Positions 9,289-18,085 are shown, numbered from the stretch's first letter. The stretch is 64,000 nucleotides of DNA from Succinivibrio dextrinosolvens DSM 3072 (GCF_900167015.1 NZ_FUXX01000010.1:1-64000); one strand, 5' to 3'. A program made the numbers and translations. Notes: generated by a model from the letters alone, not told the origin.

Positions 9289-10452
9289 ATGGCTGTTACC
9301 GTTTTGAGAAATGCTCAGCTGCATATAACCTCTGAAGAGTTTGTTGACGTAGATACCGTTGCGATTATGGATCATAGAATTGTTCCTATGAGTCCTGCTC
9401 TTCTTGAAGACGGTACAGCTGAAGAAATTGATGTTAAAGGCTGTCATGTCTGTCCTGGCTTTATTGACCTTCTGGTAAACGGATGTGCTGGTGTTTCATT
9501 TTCGCAGAATCCATCCATCGATACTCTTGAATCAATGAGAAGGTGGCAGACTTCTCATGGAACAACAACCTTTGTTCCAACCATGATTTCTGGTCCTCGT
9601 GAGAATCTGTCAAAGGCCATTGCTGCAGTTGCCGAATTCAAGGAAAAGCATCCTACAGTATGTCCAGGTCTGCACATGGAAGGTCCTTTCATTTCAAGTA
9701 ATCATCCTGGATTCCAGCCATCAGGCTACATCAGACCATATACCCAGGCAGATTTTGATTTCTTTGTGGAAAACAGAGATACCCTGGCATATGTAACAAT
9801 TGCTCCTGAGGTAGTAAGACCAAAGGGAATTGTTGAACTTCTAGCCAACAAAATCAAACTTTCTATCGGCCACAGTTCTGCTACCTACTATGAGGCAATG
9901 CAGGCATTCAAGGCTGGTATTACCAATGTAACCCATCTGTATAACGGTATGAAGTCTCCTGTTGGTAGAGAGCCTGGTCTTGTAGGTGCAGCTCTACAGA
10001 GTGAGAAGGTCTTTGCTTCAGTAATTGCAGATGGTAGACATGTTCATCCTGCACTGGTAAACCTTGCTCATAAGATTTTAGGCGACAGATTCTATATTGT
10101 TTCAGATGCTCAGTCAGTAGCCGGAATGTCTAAAGCTCCATCAAGCTTTGTTCTTGGCGGTACAGAAATCTTTGTGGATCATAAGCGCGGTCTTATTGAT
10201 GCTAAAGGTTCCTTTGCCGGTACTACAATCTCAATGTTCGACGGTGTTAAATTCCTGGTCCAAAGCTGCGGCTTTTCTCTTGATGACGCTCTGCGTGCTG
10301 CAACCTATGCTCCTGCAAGAGCTCTGGGACTTAATGAATACGGTCGTATCGAAGGTGGCTTTATTGCTGATATGGTTGTATTTGACGATGAATTTAAGAT
10401 TCAGTATGTTGTACAGAATGGCTACGTAAAGAATAGTTTAGAGTTGATTTAA
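9289..10452 (+). CDS. nagA: N-acetylglucosamine-6-phosphate deacetylase
   Basis: NagA removes the acetyl group from GlcNAc-6-phosphate, the first committed cytoplasmic step in using GlcNAc and recycled cell-wall amino sugars. The 387-aa amidohydrolase shows PGFIDLLVNG (metal-binding start of the barrel), LHMEGPFIS (metal Glu), IGHSSATY and THLYNGM (metal and substrate His), and SDAQSVAG (catalytic Asp region). An AAGGACG ribosome site precedes the ATG. An RpiR-type regulator follows after 4 bases. nagB and a transporter are not in the window. Confidence 0.93.
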   Translation: MAVTVLRNAQLHITSEEFVDVDTVAIMDHRIVPMSPALLEDGTAEEIDVKGCHVCPGFIDLLVNGCAGVSFSQNPSIDTLESMRRWQTSHGTTTFVPTMISGPRENLSKAIAAVAEFKEKHPTVCPGLHMEGPFISSNHPGFQPSGYIRPYTQADFDFFVENRDTLAYVTIAPEVVRPKGIVELLANKIKLSIGHSSATYYEAMQAFKAGITNVTHLYNGMKSPVGREPGLVGAALQSEKVFASVIADGRHVHPALVNLAHKILGDRFYIVSDAQSVAGMSKAPSSFVLGGTEIFVDHKRGLIDAKGSFAGTTISMFDGVKFLVQSCGFSLDDALRAATYAPARALGLNEYGRIEGGFIADMVVFDDEFKIQYVVQNGYVKNSLELI

Positions 10453-10456
10453 TTAT

Positions 10457-11398
10457 ATGGCTTCAAATATCTTAGACAGAATTGCAAACGAAACTGAACT
10501 GACAAAATCAGAACGTAAATTAGCCTCAATTATTCTGAAGAATCCTGCATCAGTTATTAACGAGAACATTGCTCAGCTGGCTAAAAGAGCCGGTGTTTCA
10601 GAGCCATCTGTATTCAGATTCTGCAAGCGCTTCGGTGCAGAGGGATTTCCTGCTTTTAAGCTGGTATTAAGTTCTCTTGTGTCTTCCCAGAACCTCAAAA
10701 AGATCGAGAGTGTAAAGCAGGGCGATACAGTAGGGGATATTGCTTCAAAGGTTATCGATGGCGCCAAGGTTAGCGTATCTGCAACCGAGAGAAATGTCGA
10801 TGAGGCAATGTTGGCCCGCGTTATTGATGTGGTAAGTCAGTCTCATCGCATTGTGGTTATATCTCAGGGCTTATCCTCTTTTATAGCAGTTGATTTTGTA
10901 AACAGAATGCTTAATCTTGGTTTTGCATGTGAATCCTACACTGACAGAAACTCAATGCTGCTTGCCTTGTCAACATTGCGTCTTGGAGATGTAGTCATAG
11001 CTTTTTCTTCAACAGGCTGCAACAGGGATATCCTGGATATGGCAGATCTCATTAAGGCCAATAGCGCCTGCCTGATTGGCGTATGTCCTGATGATTCAAA
11101 ACTATCTGAAAAAGCCGATTTGATTCTAAAGTCATCAGACAGTGTTGATATAACTAATGACTCTGTATTCAGCAATCGCCTGTCTCTACTTCTTTTATCA
11201 CAGATGATCATAGGTGGTGTAATGCTGCGACGTGGTATTGCTATCTCTGATCTTAAAGATAAGGTTGTGTATGCCAGAAAGAAAGCTTATGCCTATGAGA
11301 TTGCTCCTGATGATGATATTCCTCCTGTACAGGAAGATGAGGATGATGGCTCTATAAAGCCTGGAGCTCCTATTACAACATTGGATTGGCGATACTGA
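10457..11398 (+). CDS. RpiR-family regulator with SIS domain
   Basis: The 313-aa protein has an N-terminal RpiR helix-turn-helix (about 1-77, IAQLAKRAGVSEPSVFRFCKRFG) and a SIS sugar-phosphate-binding domain (about 115-250, with VVISQGLSS and VVIAFSSTGCNRD). SIS domains in this family sense phosphorylated sugars. The ATG lies 4 bases after nagA, so the natural guess is a regulator of amino-sugar catabolism. HexR and MurR are relatives with other sugars. A short acidic C-terminal tail (PDDDIPPVQEDEDDG) is unusual. The ligand is inferred from its neighbour only. Confidence 0.85.
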   Translation: MASNILDRIANETELTKSERKLASIILKNPASVINENIAQLAKRAGVSEPSVFRFCKRFGAEGFPAFKLVLSSLVSSQNLKKIESVKQGDTVGDIASKVIDGAKVSVSATERNVDEAMLARVIDVVSQSHRIVVISQGLSSFIAVDFVNRMLNLGFACESYTDRNSMLLALSTLRLGDVVIAFSSTGCNRDILDMADLIKANSACLIGVCPDDSKLSEKADLILKSSDSVDITNDSVFSNRLSLLLLSQMIIGGVMLRRGIAISDLKDKVVYARKKAYAYEIAPDDDIPPVQEDEDDGSIKPGAPITTLDWRY

Positions 11399-11459
11399 TT
11401 AATAGTTTTTAATGCCGCTTTTTTTGTTATCTTCAGTTTAAAAAAAGCAAGAGACTCAT

Positions 11460-11489
11460 CTCCAGCATATTGCCACCAATCTGCTGGAG
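11460..11489 (-). terminator. Hairpin downstream of the exported aldo/keto reductase gene
   Basis: An 8-bp perfect stem, CTCCAGCA (11460-11467) with TGCTGGAG (11482-11489), lies 12 bases past the stop codon. The T-rich run on the minus strand begins only about 14 bases later, so it is not a classical intrinsic terminator. Confidence 0.4.
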
Positions 11490-11501
11490 GTATTTGTTAG
11501 T

Positions 11502-12380
11502 CTAAATATCCCATAAGGCATCATCGCGATTTAAAGCATCAATCTGCTTCATTTCTTCATCGTTTAACTGAAAATCCATTATTGAGATGTTTTCTTTTAT
11601 ATGTGCAGGATTCTTTGATCTAGGAATAGTGATGATTCCTCTTTGAAGATCCCATCTTAGAATAACCTGAGCTGAGCTTTTTCCATGAGCTTTAGCTATA
11701 TCAGCAATTACAGGATCTCTCAAAAGCCCCTGTCTTCCAGCGCCTAAAGGAGACCAGGCCTCAACCTTTACACCTTCTTTCTCATATTCTGCAACTGTAG
11801 GATATTTTGAGTTGTAAGGATGTAACTCTACCTGGTTCAATACCGGTTTAATCTTTGCAATCTTAAGAATGCGCCTTAAAGCCTCCGGACTGTAATTGCT
11901 AAGACCAATAGATTTGAACTTGCCTTCCTGAACATATTCTTCCATGATTCTCCATGCCATCTCATCATTAGAAAATGGCCAGTGAATAAGAACCAAATCT
12001 ATCTTTCCTCCAAGATTCTTTAAACTTCTGTCTAAAGAATCTCGTATATTTTTTTCACTGGATCCATTTGAAGGATTAAGTTTTGTAGTGATATAGAACT
12101 CTTCTCGTGGAATACCGCTATCTAATACAGCCTGATAGGTTTCACTCTCGTTTCTGTAGTACTGAGCCGTATCAATCAGCCTGTACCCTAATTTAATTGA
12201 TTCTGTTACAGACTTATAGGCTTCCTGTCCGTTAAGCTCCCAGACTCCGCAGCCTAACTGGGGTATTCTGGAACCATCAGACAGGGTTAGATAAGGCATA
12301 TCATTTTCAACGGAAGCTGCACTAACACTAGCTCCTAAAGAAATGCCAGCAAGTAAAGGGAAAAAATGTTTTAGTTTCAT
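11502..12380 (-). CDS. Aldo/keto reductase with predicted signal peptide
   Basis: This 292-aa protein is an AKR of the 2,5-diketo-gluconate reductase type: LGCGVWELNG, catalytic Asp and Tyr in GYRLIDTAQYYRNE, LVLIHWPF, SIGLSNYS, and IPRSKNPAHIKEN for NADPH binding. It starts with a Sec-type leader (MKLKHFFPLLAGISLGASVSA), so the mature enzyme would be periplasmic. That is odd for an NADPH enzyme because the periplasm has no known pool of the cofactor. The leader lacks twin arginines. The ATG overlaps the stop of the upstream transporter gene by 4 bases (ATGA), so the two are coupled. Confidence 0.82.
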   Translation of the reverse strand: MKLKHFFPLLAGISLGASVSAASVENDMPYLTLSDGSRIPQLGCGVWELNGQEAYKSVTESIKLGYRLIDTAQYYRNESETYQAVLDSGIPREEFYITTKLNPSNGSSEKNIRDSLDRSLKNLGGKIDLVLIHWPFSNDEMAWRIMEEYVQEGKFKSIGLSNYSPEALRRILKIAKIKPVLNQVELHPYNSKYPTVAEYEKEGVKVEAWSPLGAGRQGLLRDPVIADIAKAHGKSSAQVILRWDLQRGIITIPRSKNPAHIKENISIMDFQLNDEEMKQIDALNRDDALWDI

Positions 12381-13663
12381 AGTTTCTCCTGAGACTTATG
12401 GGTGAAAAGTTTTGAAAGATATAACGCATTAATAATCCATACAATAGCCATTATTGCTCCGGTTGCAAATGATAGAATCATGCCTCCTAAAGCTTCAGCT
12501 CCCTGAGTTAGAAAGGCACTGAATACATCTCCGCCTCTATAGATTACAGTGTCAATGAAGTTCTTGGATTTATATTTCTCATCCAGACTTACAACGCTAA
12601 AAAGCATTTCCTTGCCAGGACGTACCAGCGCATATTCTCCTACTCTGCGAACAATCATTGCCAGAACAATGACCGAAAGAACCGGTATAAACATCAGTAC
12701 CACAAAACAGACAAGAATCAGCACAGGAACAACCGCAATTAGAGGCTTTAGTCCAAATTTATCTGCCAAACGGCCTGTAATAAATAACTGCAGAATAATA
12801 GTGGCTGTATTTACTATAAGATCTATAACCGAGAAGACAAAAGTCTGTTCTGACTTATCTGCAAATGAATCTGCAATAATTCTAACCTGAGCAAAATATA
12901 GAAAGGTGTTGGCCGTTGATGCCAGAATTACAAAAGTGGCAATCATAAGCAGGTATCTGGATTTAAAGGTGCTTAAAAATCCTTCAAGTATACTTCCGTT
13001 GACTCTTCTTTTCAGATAGTCATTTACACTCTGTGCTGACTCATCCGTATCATACTGTTCTGACCTTATGGAAAAAAGAAAATATACAGCCAGCGATGCA
13101 AGGGCAAGAAAGGCTAGGGAAATCAGTATTAACGGAAAAATCCCCGTGTATTTAACCGCAGTTGCGGTGATCATAGGACCGATAATTGAACCTGCGCTTG
13201 ATCCTGATGCTGCAATGGCAAAGAGTCGCCTGCTCTGAGATGGTTTCAGAATGTCATTTAAAACACTCCATCCTAGAGAAATCACAGCAAGATTGTAGAC
13301 AGAAAGCCAGACATAAAATGTTCTTCCTGTAATTACAGGTGCAATTTCATGAGCCATCAGATAGGCAAATAATAGAAGATTAGCTCCGAAAAAAGAGAAT
13401 ACAACAGGAAGTATTATCTTTCTTGAAATTTTTCCCAGGACGTAAAAATAAGGGATCTGTACGGTAATAGAAACAGCAAAGGTTGCTGTGAATAACCACT
13501 GAAGACTATTTACACCGCTGGTAATACCCATGGTGTCTCGTACAGGACGCAGAACAGAGTAGGAACAGAAAATACAGAAAAAAAGCAGAAATGCTAACAC
13601 AGCATAACTTCCTTCTTTTTTCTTAAGGTTCAGGACACGGTCAAGAATAGACTCTAAGTTCAT
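12377..13663 (-). CDS. NTT/MFS-like membrane carrier (ADP/ATP translocase-like superfamily)
   Basis: The 428-aa protein has about twelve hydrophobic segments and no signal peptide. The N-terminus, with a YSVLRPVRDTMG segment just after the first transmembrane stretch, resembles the bacterial branch of NTP/NDP-translocase-like MFS proteins, whose substrates are mostly unknown. A SRRLFAIAASGSSAGSIIGP loop and a late VRPGKEMLFSVV segment are also typical. It is co-transcribed and translationally coupled with the exported aldo/keto reductase, so the pair may handle one compound. Substrate unknown. Confidence 0.6.
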   Translation of the reverse strand: MNLESILDRVLNLKKKEGSYAVLAFLLFFCIFCSYSVLRPVRDTMGITSGVNSLQWLFTATFAVSITVQIPYFYVLGKISRKIILPVVFSFFGANLLLFAYLMAHEIAPVITGRTFYVWLSVYNLAVISLGWSVLNDILKPSQSRRLFAIAASGSSAGSIIGPMITATAVKYTGIFPLILISLAFLALASLAVYFLFSIRSEQYDTDESAQSVNDYLKRRVNGSILEGFLSTFKSRYLLMIATFVILASTANTFLYFAQVRIIADSFADKSEQTFVFSVIDLIVNTATIILQLFITGRLADKFGLKPLIAVVPVLILVCFVVLMFIPVLSVIVLAMIVRRVGEYALVRPGKEMLFSVVSLDEKYKSKNFIDTVIYRGGDVFSAFLTQGAEALGGMILSFATGAIMAIVWIINALYLSKLFTHKSQEKL

Positions 13664-13716
13664 AGTCAGTTTGCTTCCTGTCTGTTTTCAGTTTTGCAAA
13701 GTCTTTTAACTTAACA

Positions 13717-13754
13717 AGCTGTTTCCATTCTTTTATTATGCGAAGGAAACAGCT
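13717..13754 (-). terminator. Hairpin between alcohol dehydrogenase and carrier genes
   Basis: A 10-bp perfect stem, AGCTGTTTCC (13717-13726) with GGAAACAGCT (13745-13754), lies 9 bases beyond the dehydrogenase stop. The tail on the minus strand (TGTTAAGTTAAAAG) is only moderately T-rich. It may act as an attenuator or mRNA-end stabiliser that separates the two gene groups. Confidence 0.45.
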
Positions 13755-13763
13755 AAAGTTCTG

Positions 13764-14945
13764 TTACAGCGACATCTTTAAGATTTCTACAACATCCCTT
13801 TCTTCCAAAGTTGCCAGAGCACTAAGTTTTCCCTGACCGAAAAGACCATTGCAGCAGTTGTGAGCCATTACTTCAAATTTTGAGTCATCAATACCAAGGT
13901 CAGATAATCTGGATGGAAGTCTGAAGGTTTCAAAATAAAGTTTAGCCAGAGCATCTGCTGTTAGTTTTGCTCCTTCCTTAGCTTCAAGTCCTGACTTAAC
14001 GTTCAGGCAGTTAACTCCAAGACGGTAGATAACAGGTGCAGTTTCATCATTTATAATATAGCGCAGATAGTTAGGAGTCAGAATTGCCAGTCCATGTCCG
14101 TGAGTAATATCATAGAATGCTGATAATTCATGCTCAATTGCATGAAGAATAGGGGACTGCATTACACCGCAGTACATGAAGTCATTTAGAGCCCATGAAG
14201 AAGCCCACATCAGATTTGCTCTTGCTTCATAATCTGAAGGATTCTCCAAAGCTATAGGAGTGTATTTTATAACTGTCCTTAGTACTTCTTCCTGAATATT
14301 TACAAGCATTTCCATCTGTTTCTGCTTAGAGAGATATGCTACATCAAAGATGTGAGACATGATGTCTGCACTGCCGGATGCGGTCTGATATTCATTTACC
14401 GAATAAGTAATCTTAGGATCCTCGAATGATACCTTTGGTCTGATATTTTCGTGTATCAGCCCACTCTTTATATTAAGCTCCATATTACTTAATACCGAGC
14501 CACAATCCATTTCAGAACCGGTTGCTGACAAAGTAAGTACAGTTACTATTGGCAATGTTTTTTCAATTGGATATTTGCCTTCTACAAGATCCCAGACATT
14601 ATCTGTCTTAGAAAATACAGTTGCAGAAATTCCTTTTGAACAGTCAATTGTGGAACCGCCACCTACAGCAAGAATTGCACTTATATTATTCTCACGGCAG
14701 ATCTTTACACCCTTGTTTACAGTGGTGTGGCGAGGATTAGGTTCTACTCCGCTAAGTTCAAAGGTTTCAATTCCACTGTTCTTTAAATTACTGATGATCT
14801 TGTCATAAAGTCCATTTTTCTTGATGGAACCGCCGCCGTATACCAGCAGAACCTTCTTTCCCAAATTGAGTAGTTCAGGAGCAAGATTCTCTAATTCTTC
14901 ATCTCCAAAATATACCTTGGTTGTATTCTGAAATGTAAACTTCAT
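13764..14945 (-). CDS. Iron-containing alcohol dehydrogenase (YqhD/butanol dehydrogenase type)
   Basis: The 393-aa protein is a group III metal-dependent dehydrogenase: the NAD(P)-binding GGGSTIDCSKGI, then DIMSHIFDVAY and HAIEHELSAFYDITHGHGLAIL with the metal-binding histidines. Length and ends fit YqhD and BdhA-type enzymes, which reduce short-chain aldehydes with NADPH. In E. coli yqhD sits near an AKR gene and its regulator. Here too it lies among AKR, SDR and flavodoxin genes beside a LysR gene. The likely role is aldehyde detoxification or solvent-type fermentation. The exact substrate is unknown. Confidence 0.87.
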   Translation of the reverse strand: MKFTFQNTTKVYFGDEELENLAPELLNLGKKVLLVYGGGSIKKNGLYDKIISNLKNSGIETFELSGVEPNPRHTTVNKGVKICRENNISAILAVGGGSTIDCSKGISATVFSKTDNVWDLVEGKYPIEKTLPIVTVLTLSATGSEMDCGSVLSNMELNIKSGLIHENIRPKVSFEDPKITYSVNEYQTASGSADIMSHIFDVAYLSKQKQMEMLVNIQEEVLRTVIKYTPIALENPSDYEARANLMWASSWALNDFMYCGVMQSPILHAIEHELSAFYDITHGHGLAILTPNYLRYIINDETAPVIYRLGVNCLNVKSGLEAKEGAKLTADALAKLYFETFRLPSRLSDLGIDDSKFEVMAHNCCNGLFGQGKLSALATLEERDVVEILKMSL

Positions 14946-15000
14946 AATTTCCTCTCATCAATTTGTTCTTAAACAGTAAAAATAATCTTCTAAATCGTTT

Positions 15001-15828
15001 TTAAGGCTGAAGTGGACCGTAATAGTAGGAGGCAGTAGCTCCGCCATCAGCTAAAAATGTTGAGCCTGTAATAAAAGCTCCTTCATCCCCCAAAAGCAGT
15101 TTTGCTATGGTTGCAATTTCATCTGCGGTTCCAGGTCTTCCTGCAGGACATTTTCTGAACATATTTTTATAAAAATCACCGCGAGGACCGTTGAACTCGT
15201 CTATAGCCAGTGGAGTTACGATAATTCCAGGTGCAATTGCGTTTATTCTTGCTCCTCTTTCTCCCCAGCGAACAGCCTCGTACATAACTCTTTTCTCATT
15301 GCAGCGTTTGGCAAGCTGATATGCATGAAGCGTATCTTTTATGTTTTCTTTTTTGAGAACATCTAATGATAAAAGTTCTGATGGAGCTGTTGTTGCAAGT
15401 TCCCGATCCTGCTGAGGAGTAAGCTGAGGCATTCTGAATCCTGACTGACTGGAAATTGTTACGCCTGAACCTCCTTTAGCAATCACCTTTCCAACTTCCT
15501 CTAAAAGAACTGCTGTACCATAGAGATCAACCTTAAGAATAGTTTCAACAGAAGCCTGAGAAGGAGAAACACCTGCTCCATTCACAAGGTATTTTATTTC
15601 TCCAAATTCAGATGCTTTTGCTATGAACTTTATAATTGAATCTTTACTTGAAAGATCCATTGTCACAGGTTCAACGTCAAAGCCTGCTTTATTCATAATG
15701 TCAGCAATTGCTTTGCAGTTATCTGGATTCTTATCTCCTAATACTATTTTTTTTCCAAAGCCGGTACGCCTTGCTATAGCCATACTTATCTGACCAGCTC
15801 CTGTTACAAGCATTACTTCCTGTGTCAC
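15001..15828 (-). CDS. Short-chain dehydrogenase/reductase
   Basis: The 275-aa SDR has the cofactor loop VTGAGQISMAIARR at its start (a G-x-G-x-x-x-A-type variant), the NAG-like NGAGVSP, catalytic Ser in TISSQSG, and the YxxxK motif as YQLAK, followed by NAIAPGIIVTPLA. It starts at a GTG (15826-15828) behind GAGGTG. It lies 9 bases after the exported flavodoxin gene and 55 bases before the alcohol dehydrogenase, in a common minus-strand run. Substrate unknown. Confidence 0.85.
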   Translation of the reverse strand: MTQEVMLVTGAGQISMAIARRTGFGKKIVLGDKNPDNCKAIADIMNKAGFDVEPVTMDLSSKDSIIKFIAKASEFGEIKYLVNGAGVSPSQASVETILKVDLYGTAVLLEEVGKVIAKGGSGVTISSQSGFRMPQLTPQQDRELATTAPSELLSLDVLKKENIKDTLHAYQLAKRCNEKRVMYEAVRWGERGARINAIAPGIIVTPLAIDEFNGPRGDFYKNMFRKCPAGRPGTADEIATIAKLLLGDEGAFITGSTFLADGGATASYYYGPLQP

Positions 15829-15837
15829 ATTTCACCT

Positions 15838-16428
15838 CTATTTTTCAAGTGATAACATAAACTTCTTAACTTCGGTTTCCGCAAATGAACGATCGTTCTG
15901 TACCTGACTACCCTTTAGAGCCAAACCTGGTAAGACCTTTGCTGTCTTGAATTTATCTTTTAGTATTAAATCAAAGCTTGCCAGTCCACTTCCCTCATGA
16001 GTTGCAAATGGAATCAACGTTTTTCCGTTTAAATCATTTTTTTCAAAGAAGGTATACATAATCATTGGATAGTCTCCCCACCATACAGGAGAGCCAATGT
16101 ATACGGAGCTGTAGGAACTAAGATTTTCTATTTCACCAATGTACTCAGGACGAAGTCCCTTTTCCTTTTCATCTCGTGCCAGTTCTGTCAGTTCACGATA
16201 AGGAAGGTTGTAGTTATTTTTCTTAGGTTTTATTTCGAAGGTATCTGCATTGAGTTCTTTTGCAATTATTTTTGCCACAATTGCAGTATTTCCTTCTGTT
16301 ATATTTCCGTTAAACTGGTTTCCTGATCTTGAAAAATAAACAACCAGTGTGTCAGAAGCTATTGCCTGAGATATGCAAAATAAAGAAAGTACTCCTGTAA
16401 TAATTAGAGCCTGTAGATGTTTTAACAT
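15838..16428 (-). CDS. Flavodoxin-like protein with signal peptide
   Basis: The 196-aa protein has a Sec leader (MLKHLQALIITGVLSLF, cleavage probably after QAIAS) followed by a complete flavodoxin fold: LVVYFSRSGN binds the FMN phosphate, and SPVWWGDYPMIMYTFFE and ATHEGSGLASF form the flavin loops. The mature protein should be periplasmic. Exported flavodoxin-fold proteins occur in several gut anaerobes, but their partners are poorly known. A TAGGAG ribosome site precedes the ATG. The cytosolic homologue is encoded just upstream, so the pair probably arose by duplication with gain of a leader. Confidence 0.8.
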   Translation of the reverse strand: MLKHLQALIITGVLSLFCISQAIASDTLVVYFSRSGNQFNGNITEGNTAIVAKIIAKELNADTFEIKPKKNNYNLPYRELTELARDEKEKGLRPEYIGEIENLSSYSSVYIGSPVWWGDYPMIMYTFFEKNDLNGKTLIPFATHEGSGLASFDLILKDKFKTAKVLPGLALKGSQVQNDRSFAETEVKKFMLSLEK

Positions 16429-16446
16429 TGGTAACTCCTATTTTGG

Positions 16447-16965
16447 TTATACAAGATTTCTTTGTGCCCAGTCAGATACCGTTTCAAAAGAATCAGGAGC
16501 ACTGCTTCCAAAAACAGCCAGTCCTTCACCGATTTCTGCTCCGTGACAAAGGTTCTTTAAGGTACGAACTGAACTGCCAAGACCGCTACCTTCATGTGTC
16601 ATTACTGAAAAGACTTTCTTTCCTGTAAAATCGAGCTTCTCAAGCTGAGTCATGACGGCACATGGAAAGGTTCCCCACCAGCATGGACCTGCTATTACAA
16701 TGTTTTTGTACTCTGAAATTGAATCTACGTATTCAGTAAGCTCTGGTCTTGAGTTGTTTTTCAGTTCCTCTTTTGCTTCCTCTGTACAGGTGGTGTAATC
16801 ATCGCTGTACTTCTTTACTGTTTTTATCTCAAACAGATCTGCTCCAACCGCTTTTTTTATAAATTCGGCAACATATTCGGTGTTACCTTTCTTAAGGTTA
16901 ACAATTGAACCGCGAGAATAATTCTGACCTTTTCTTGAGTAGTAAATAACGAGTGTCTTATCCAT
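16447..16965 (-). CDS. Flavodoxin-like protein, cytosolic
   Basis: The 172-aa protein is a flavodoxin fold without signal peptide: LVIYYSRKGQNYSRG for FMN phosphate, GPCWWGTFPCAVMTQLE and MTHEGSGLGSS for the flavin ring. It is first in the minus-strand run flavodoxin, exported flavodoxin, SDR, alcohol dehydrogenase, and is divergent from the LysR gene across a 119-base region with a palindromic operator. A role as an NADPH quinone or aldehyde-stress reductase partner is possible. It may instead act as a plain electron carrier. Confidence 0.8.
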   Translation of the reverse strand: MDKTLVIYYSRKGQNYSRGSIVNLKKGNTEYVAEFIKKAVGADLFEIKTVKKYSDDYTTCTEEAKEELKNNSRPELTEYVDSISEYKNIVIAGPCWWGTFPCAVMTQLEKLDFTGKKVFSVMTHEGSGLGSSVRTLKNLCHGAEIGEGLAVFGSSAPDSFETVSDWAQRNLV

Positions 16966-17034
16966 ATATCACCTCTCTTTTAATAGAAAGAATAGATTTG
17001 TTTTCATGAACAATCAATTTGATATAAAGGCTTT

Positions 17035-17057
17035 ATTGATAAGTATTAATTATCAAT
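17035..17057. promoter_or_regulatory. LysR-type operator in the flavodoxin/LysR divergent region
   Basis: A perfect inverted repeat, ATTGATAA (17035-17042), 7 bases, TTATCAAT (17050-17057), contains the T-N11-A core typical of LysR-family binding sites. It lies 28 bases upstream of the LysR start and 70 bases upstream of the flavodoxin start, where an autoregulating LysR protein usually binds. Confidence 0.7.
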
Positions 17058-17084
17058 TTATACTTCATTAAAGGAGGAGCGAGT

Positions 17085-17975
17085 ATGCTGTTACGTCAAA
17101 TGAAATACTTTAAAGCTGTCGTGGATCATAAGAATTTTTATGATGCTGCCGAGGCATGTAATATTTCTCAGTCAGCAATTTCACAACAGATAAAAGCATT
17201 GGAAGATGAGTTGGGAGTTCTTCTTTTAAGACGGCATAACAGAACCTTCTCTCTGACAGAAGCAGGGGAATTGTTTTATCGAAAATCAACAATTATTCTG
17301 TCTGATGTAAACGTCCTTCTATCAGACATTAGACGACAGGTTCAGCATAAAGATGAAAGCCTCAGAATTGGTTATCCTGTAAATTTTGCAGATGAACAGA
17401 TTATCAACAGTGTTTCAGTGTTTAAAAAAAGATATCCTGATGCAGTTCTTGAGCTTGAAAGCGGTAATCACGAAAGATTATACGAGCTATTAAAAACAGG
17501 AAAGGTCGATATTGCAATCAATGATCAGAGACGAGCTTTTTCGGATGATTACCTCAATATTGAACTTACAGCCTTTCCTCTAAGTGTCGAAATATCAATG
17601 TATCATCCTTATGCAACTTTAGATGTGGTAGAAATTGAGGATCTCAAGAATTTTCCGTGTATTCTCATTGCAGATAAATCTCAGGAAGATACCGAATTTA
17701 CCTACTATCATGACATCATCGGTTTTGTAGGTGATTTTATATTTGCAAGAAATCTCAACGAAGCAAGACTTATGGTAACCTCTGGTAAAGGGATAATGCC
17801 GGTTGAGGGAAGAGTAACAGTTCCAAATATTTCTTCTACGGTAAAAAGGTTAAGCCTTCTGAAAAATGGACAGATTATCAACAGAAAATACTGTGCTTTT
17901 AGTAAAAAGTCTCCTACAGGATATAACGTCCTTGAGTTTATTGAGGAGCTGAAAAAACAGTTCCAAAATCAATAA
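17085..17975 (+). CDS. LysR-family transcriptional regulator of the redox island
   Basis: The 296-aa protein has an N-terminal winged helix (about 1-60, FYDAAEACNISQSAISQQIKALEDELG) and a periplasmic-binding-protein-like effector domain from about 90. An AAAGGAGGAG ribosome site precedes the ATG. It is divergent from the flavodoxin-SDR-dehydrogenase genes and probably controls them through the palindrome at 17035-17057, perhaps in response to electrophiles. Effector unknown. Confidence 0.88.
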   Translation: MLLRQMKYFKAVVDHKNFYDAAEACNISQSAISQQIKALEDELGVLLLRRHNRTFSLTEAGELFYRKSTIILSDVNVLLSDIRRQVQHKDESLRIGYPVNFADEQIINSVSVFKKRYPDAVLELESGNHERLYELLKTGKVDIAINDQRRAFSDDYLNIELTAFPLSVEISMYHPYATLDVVEIEDLKNFPCILIADKSQEDTEFTYYHDIIGFVGDFIFARNLNEARLMVTSGKGIMPVEGRVTVPNISSTVKRLSLLKNGQIINRKYCAFSKKSPTGYNVLEFIEELKKQFQNQ

Positions 17976-18001
17976 ATAAAGAATAGAGCGTATTACTGTT
18001 T

Positions 18002-18058
18002 TTTCTGCTATTTAACTCTTAAATTTGTTTTGCAGTTAAGAATGATAAATAGCAGAAA
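18002..18058. repeat. Long imperfect hairpin between convergent genes
   Basis: A 13-bp perfect outer stem, TTTCTGCTATTTA (18002-18014) with TAAATAGCAGAAA (18046-18058), encloses a second short stem CTTAA/TTAAG. It lies between the converging LysR and aldo/keto reductase genes. No clear T run follows on either strand, so it may be a bidirectional transcription barrier or a small palindromic element. Confidence 0.55.
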
Positions 18059-18085
18059 GCAAAGAGATATCAGAATCTCTGGCAC

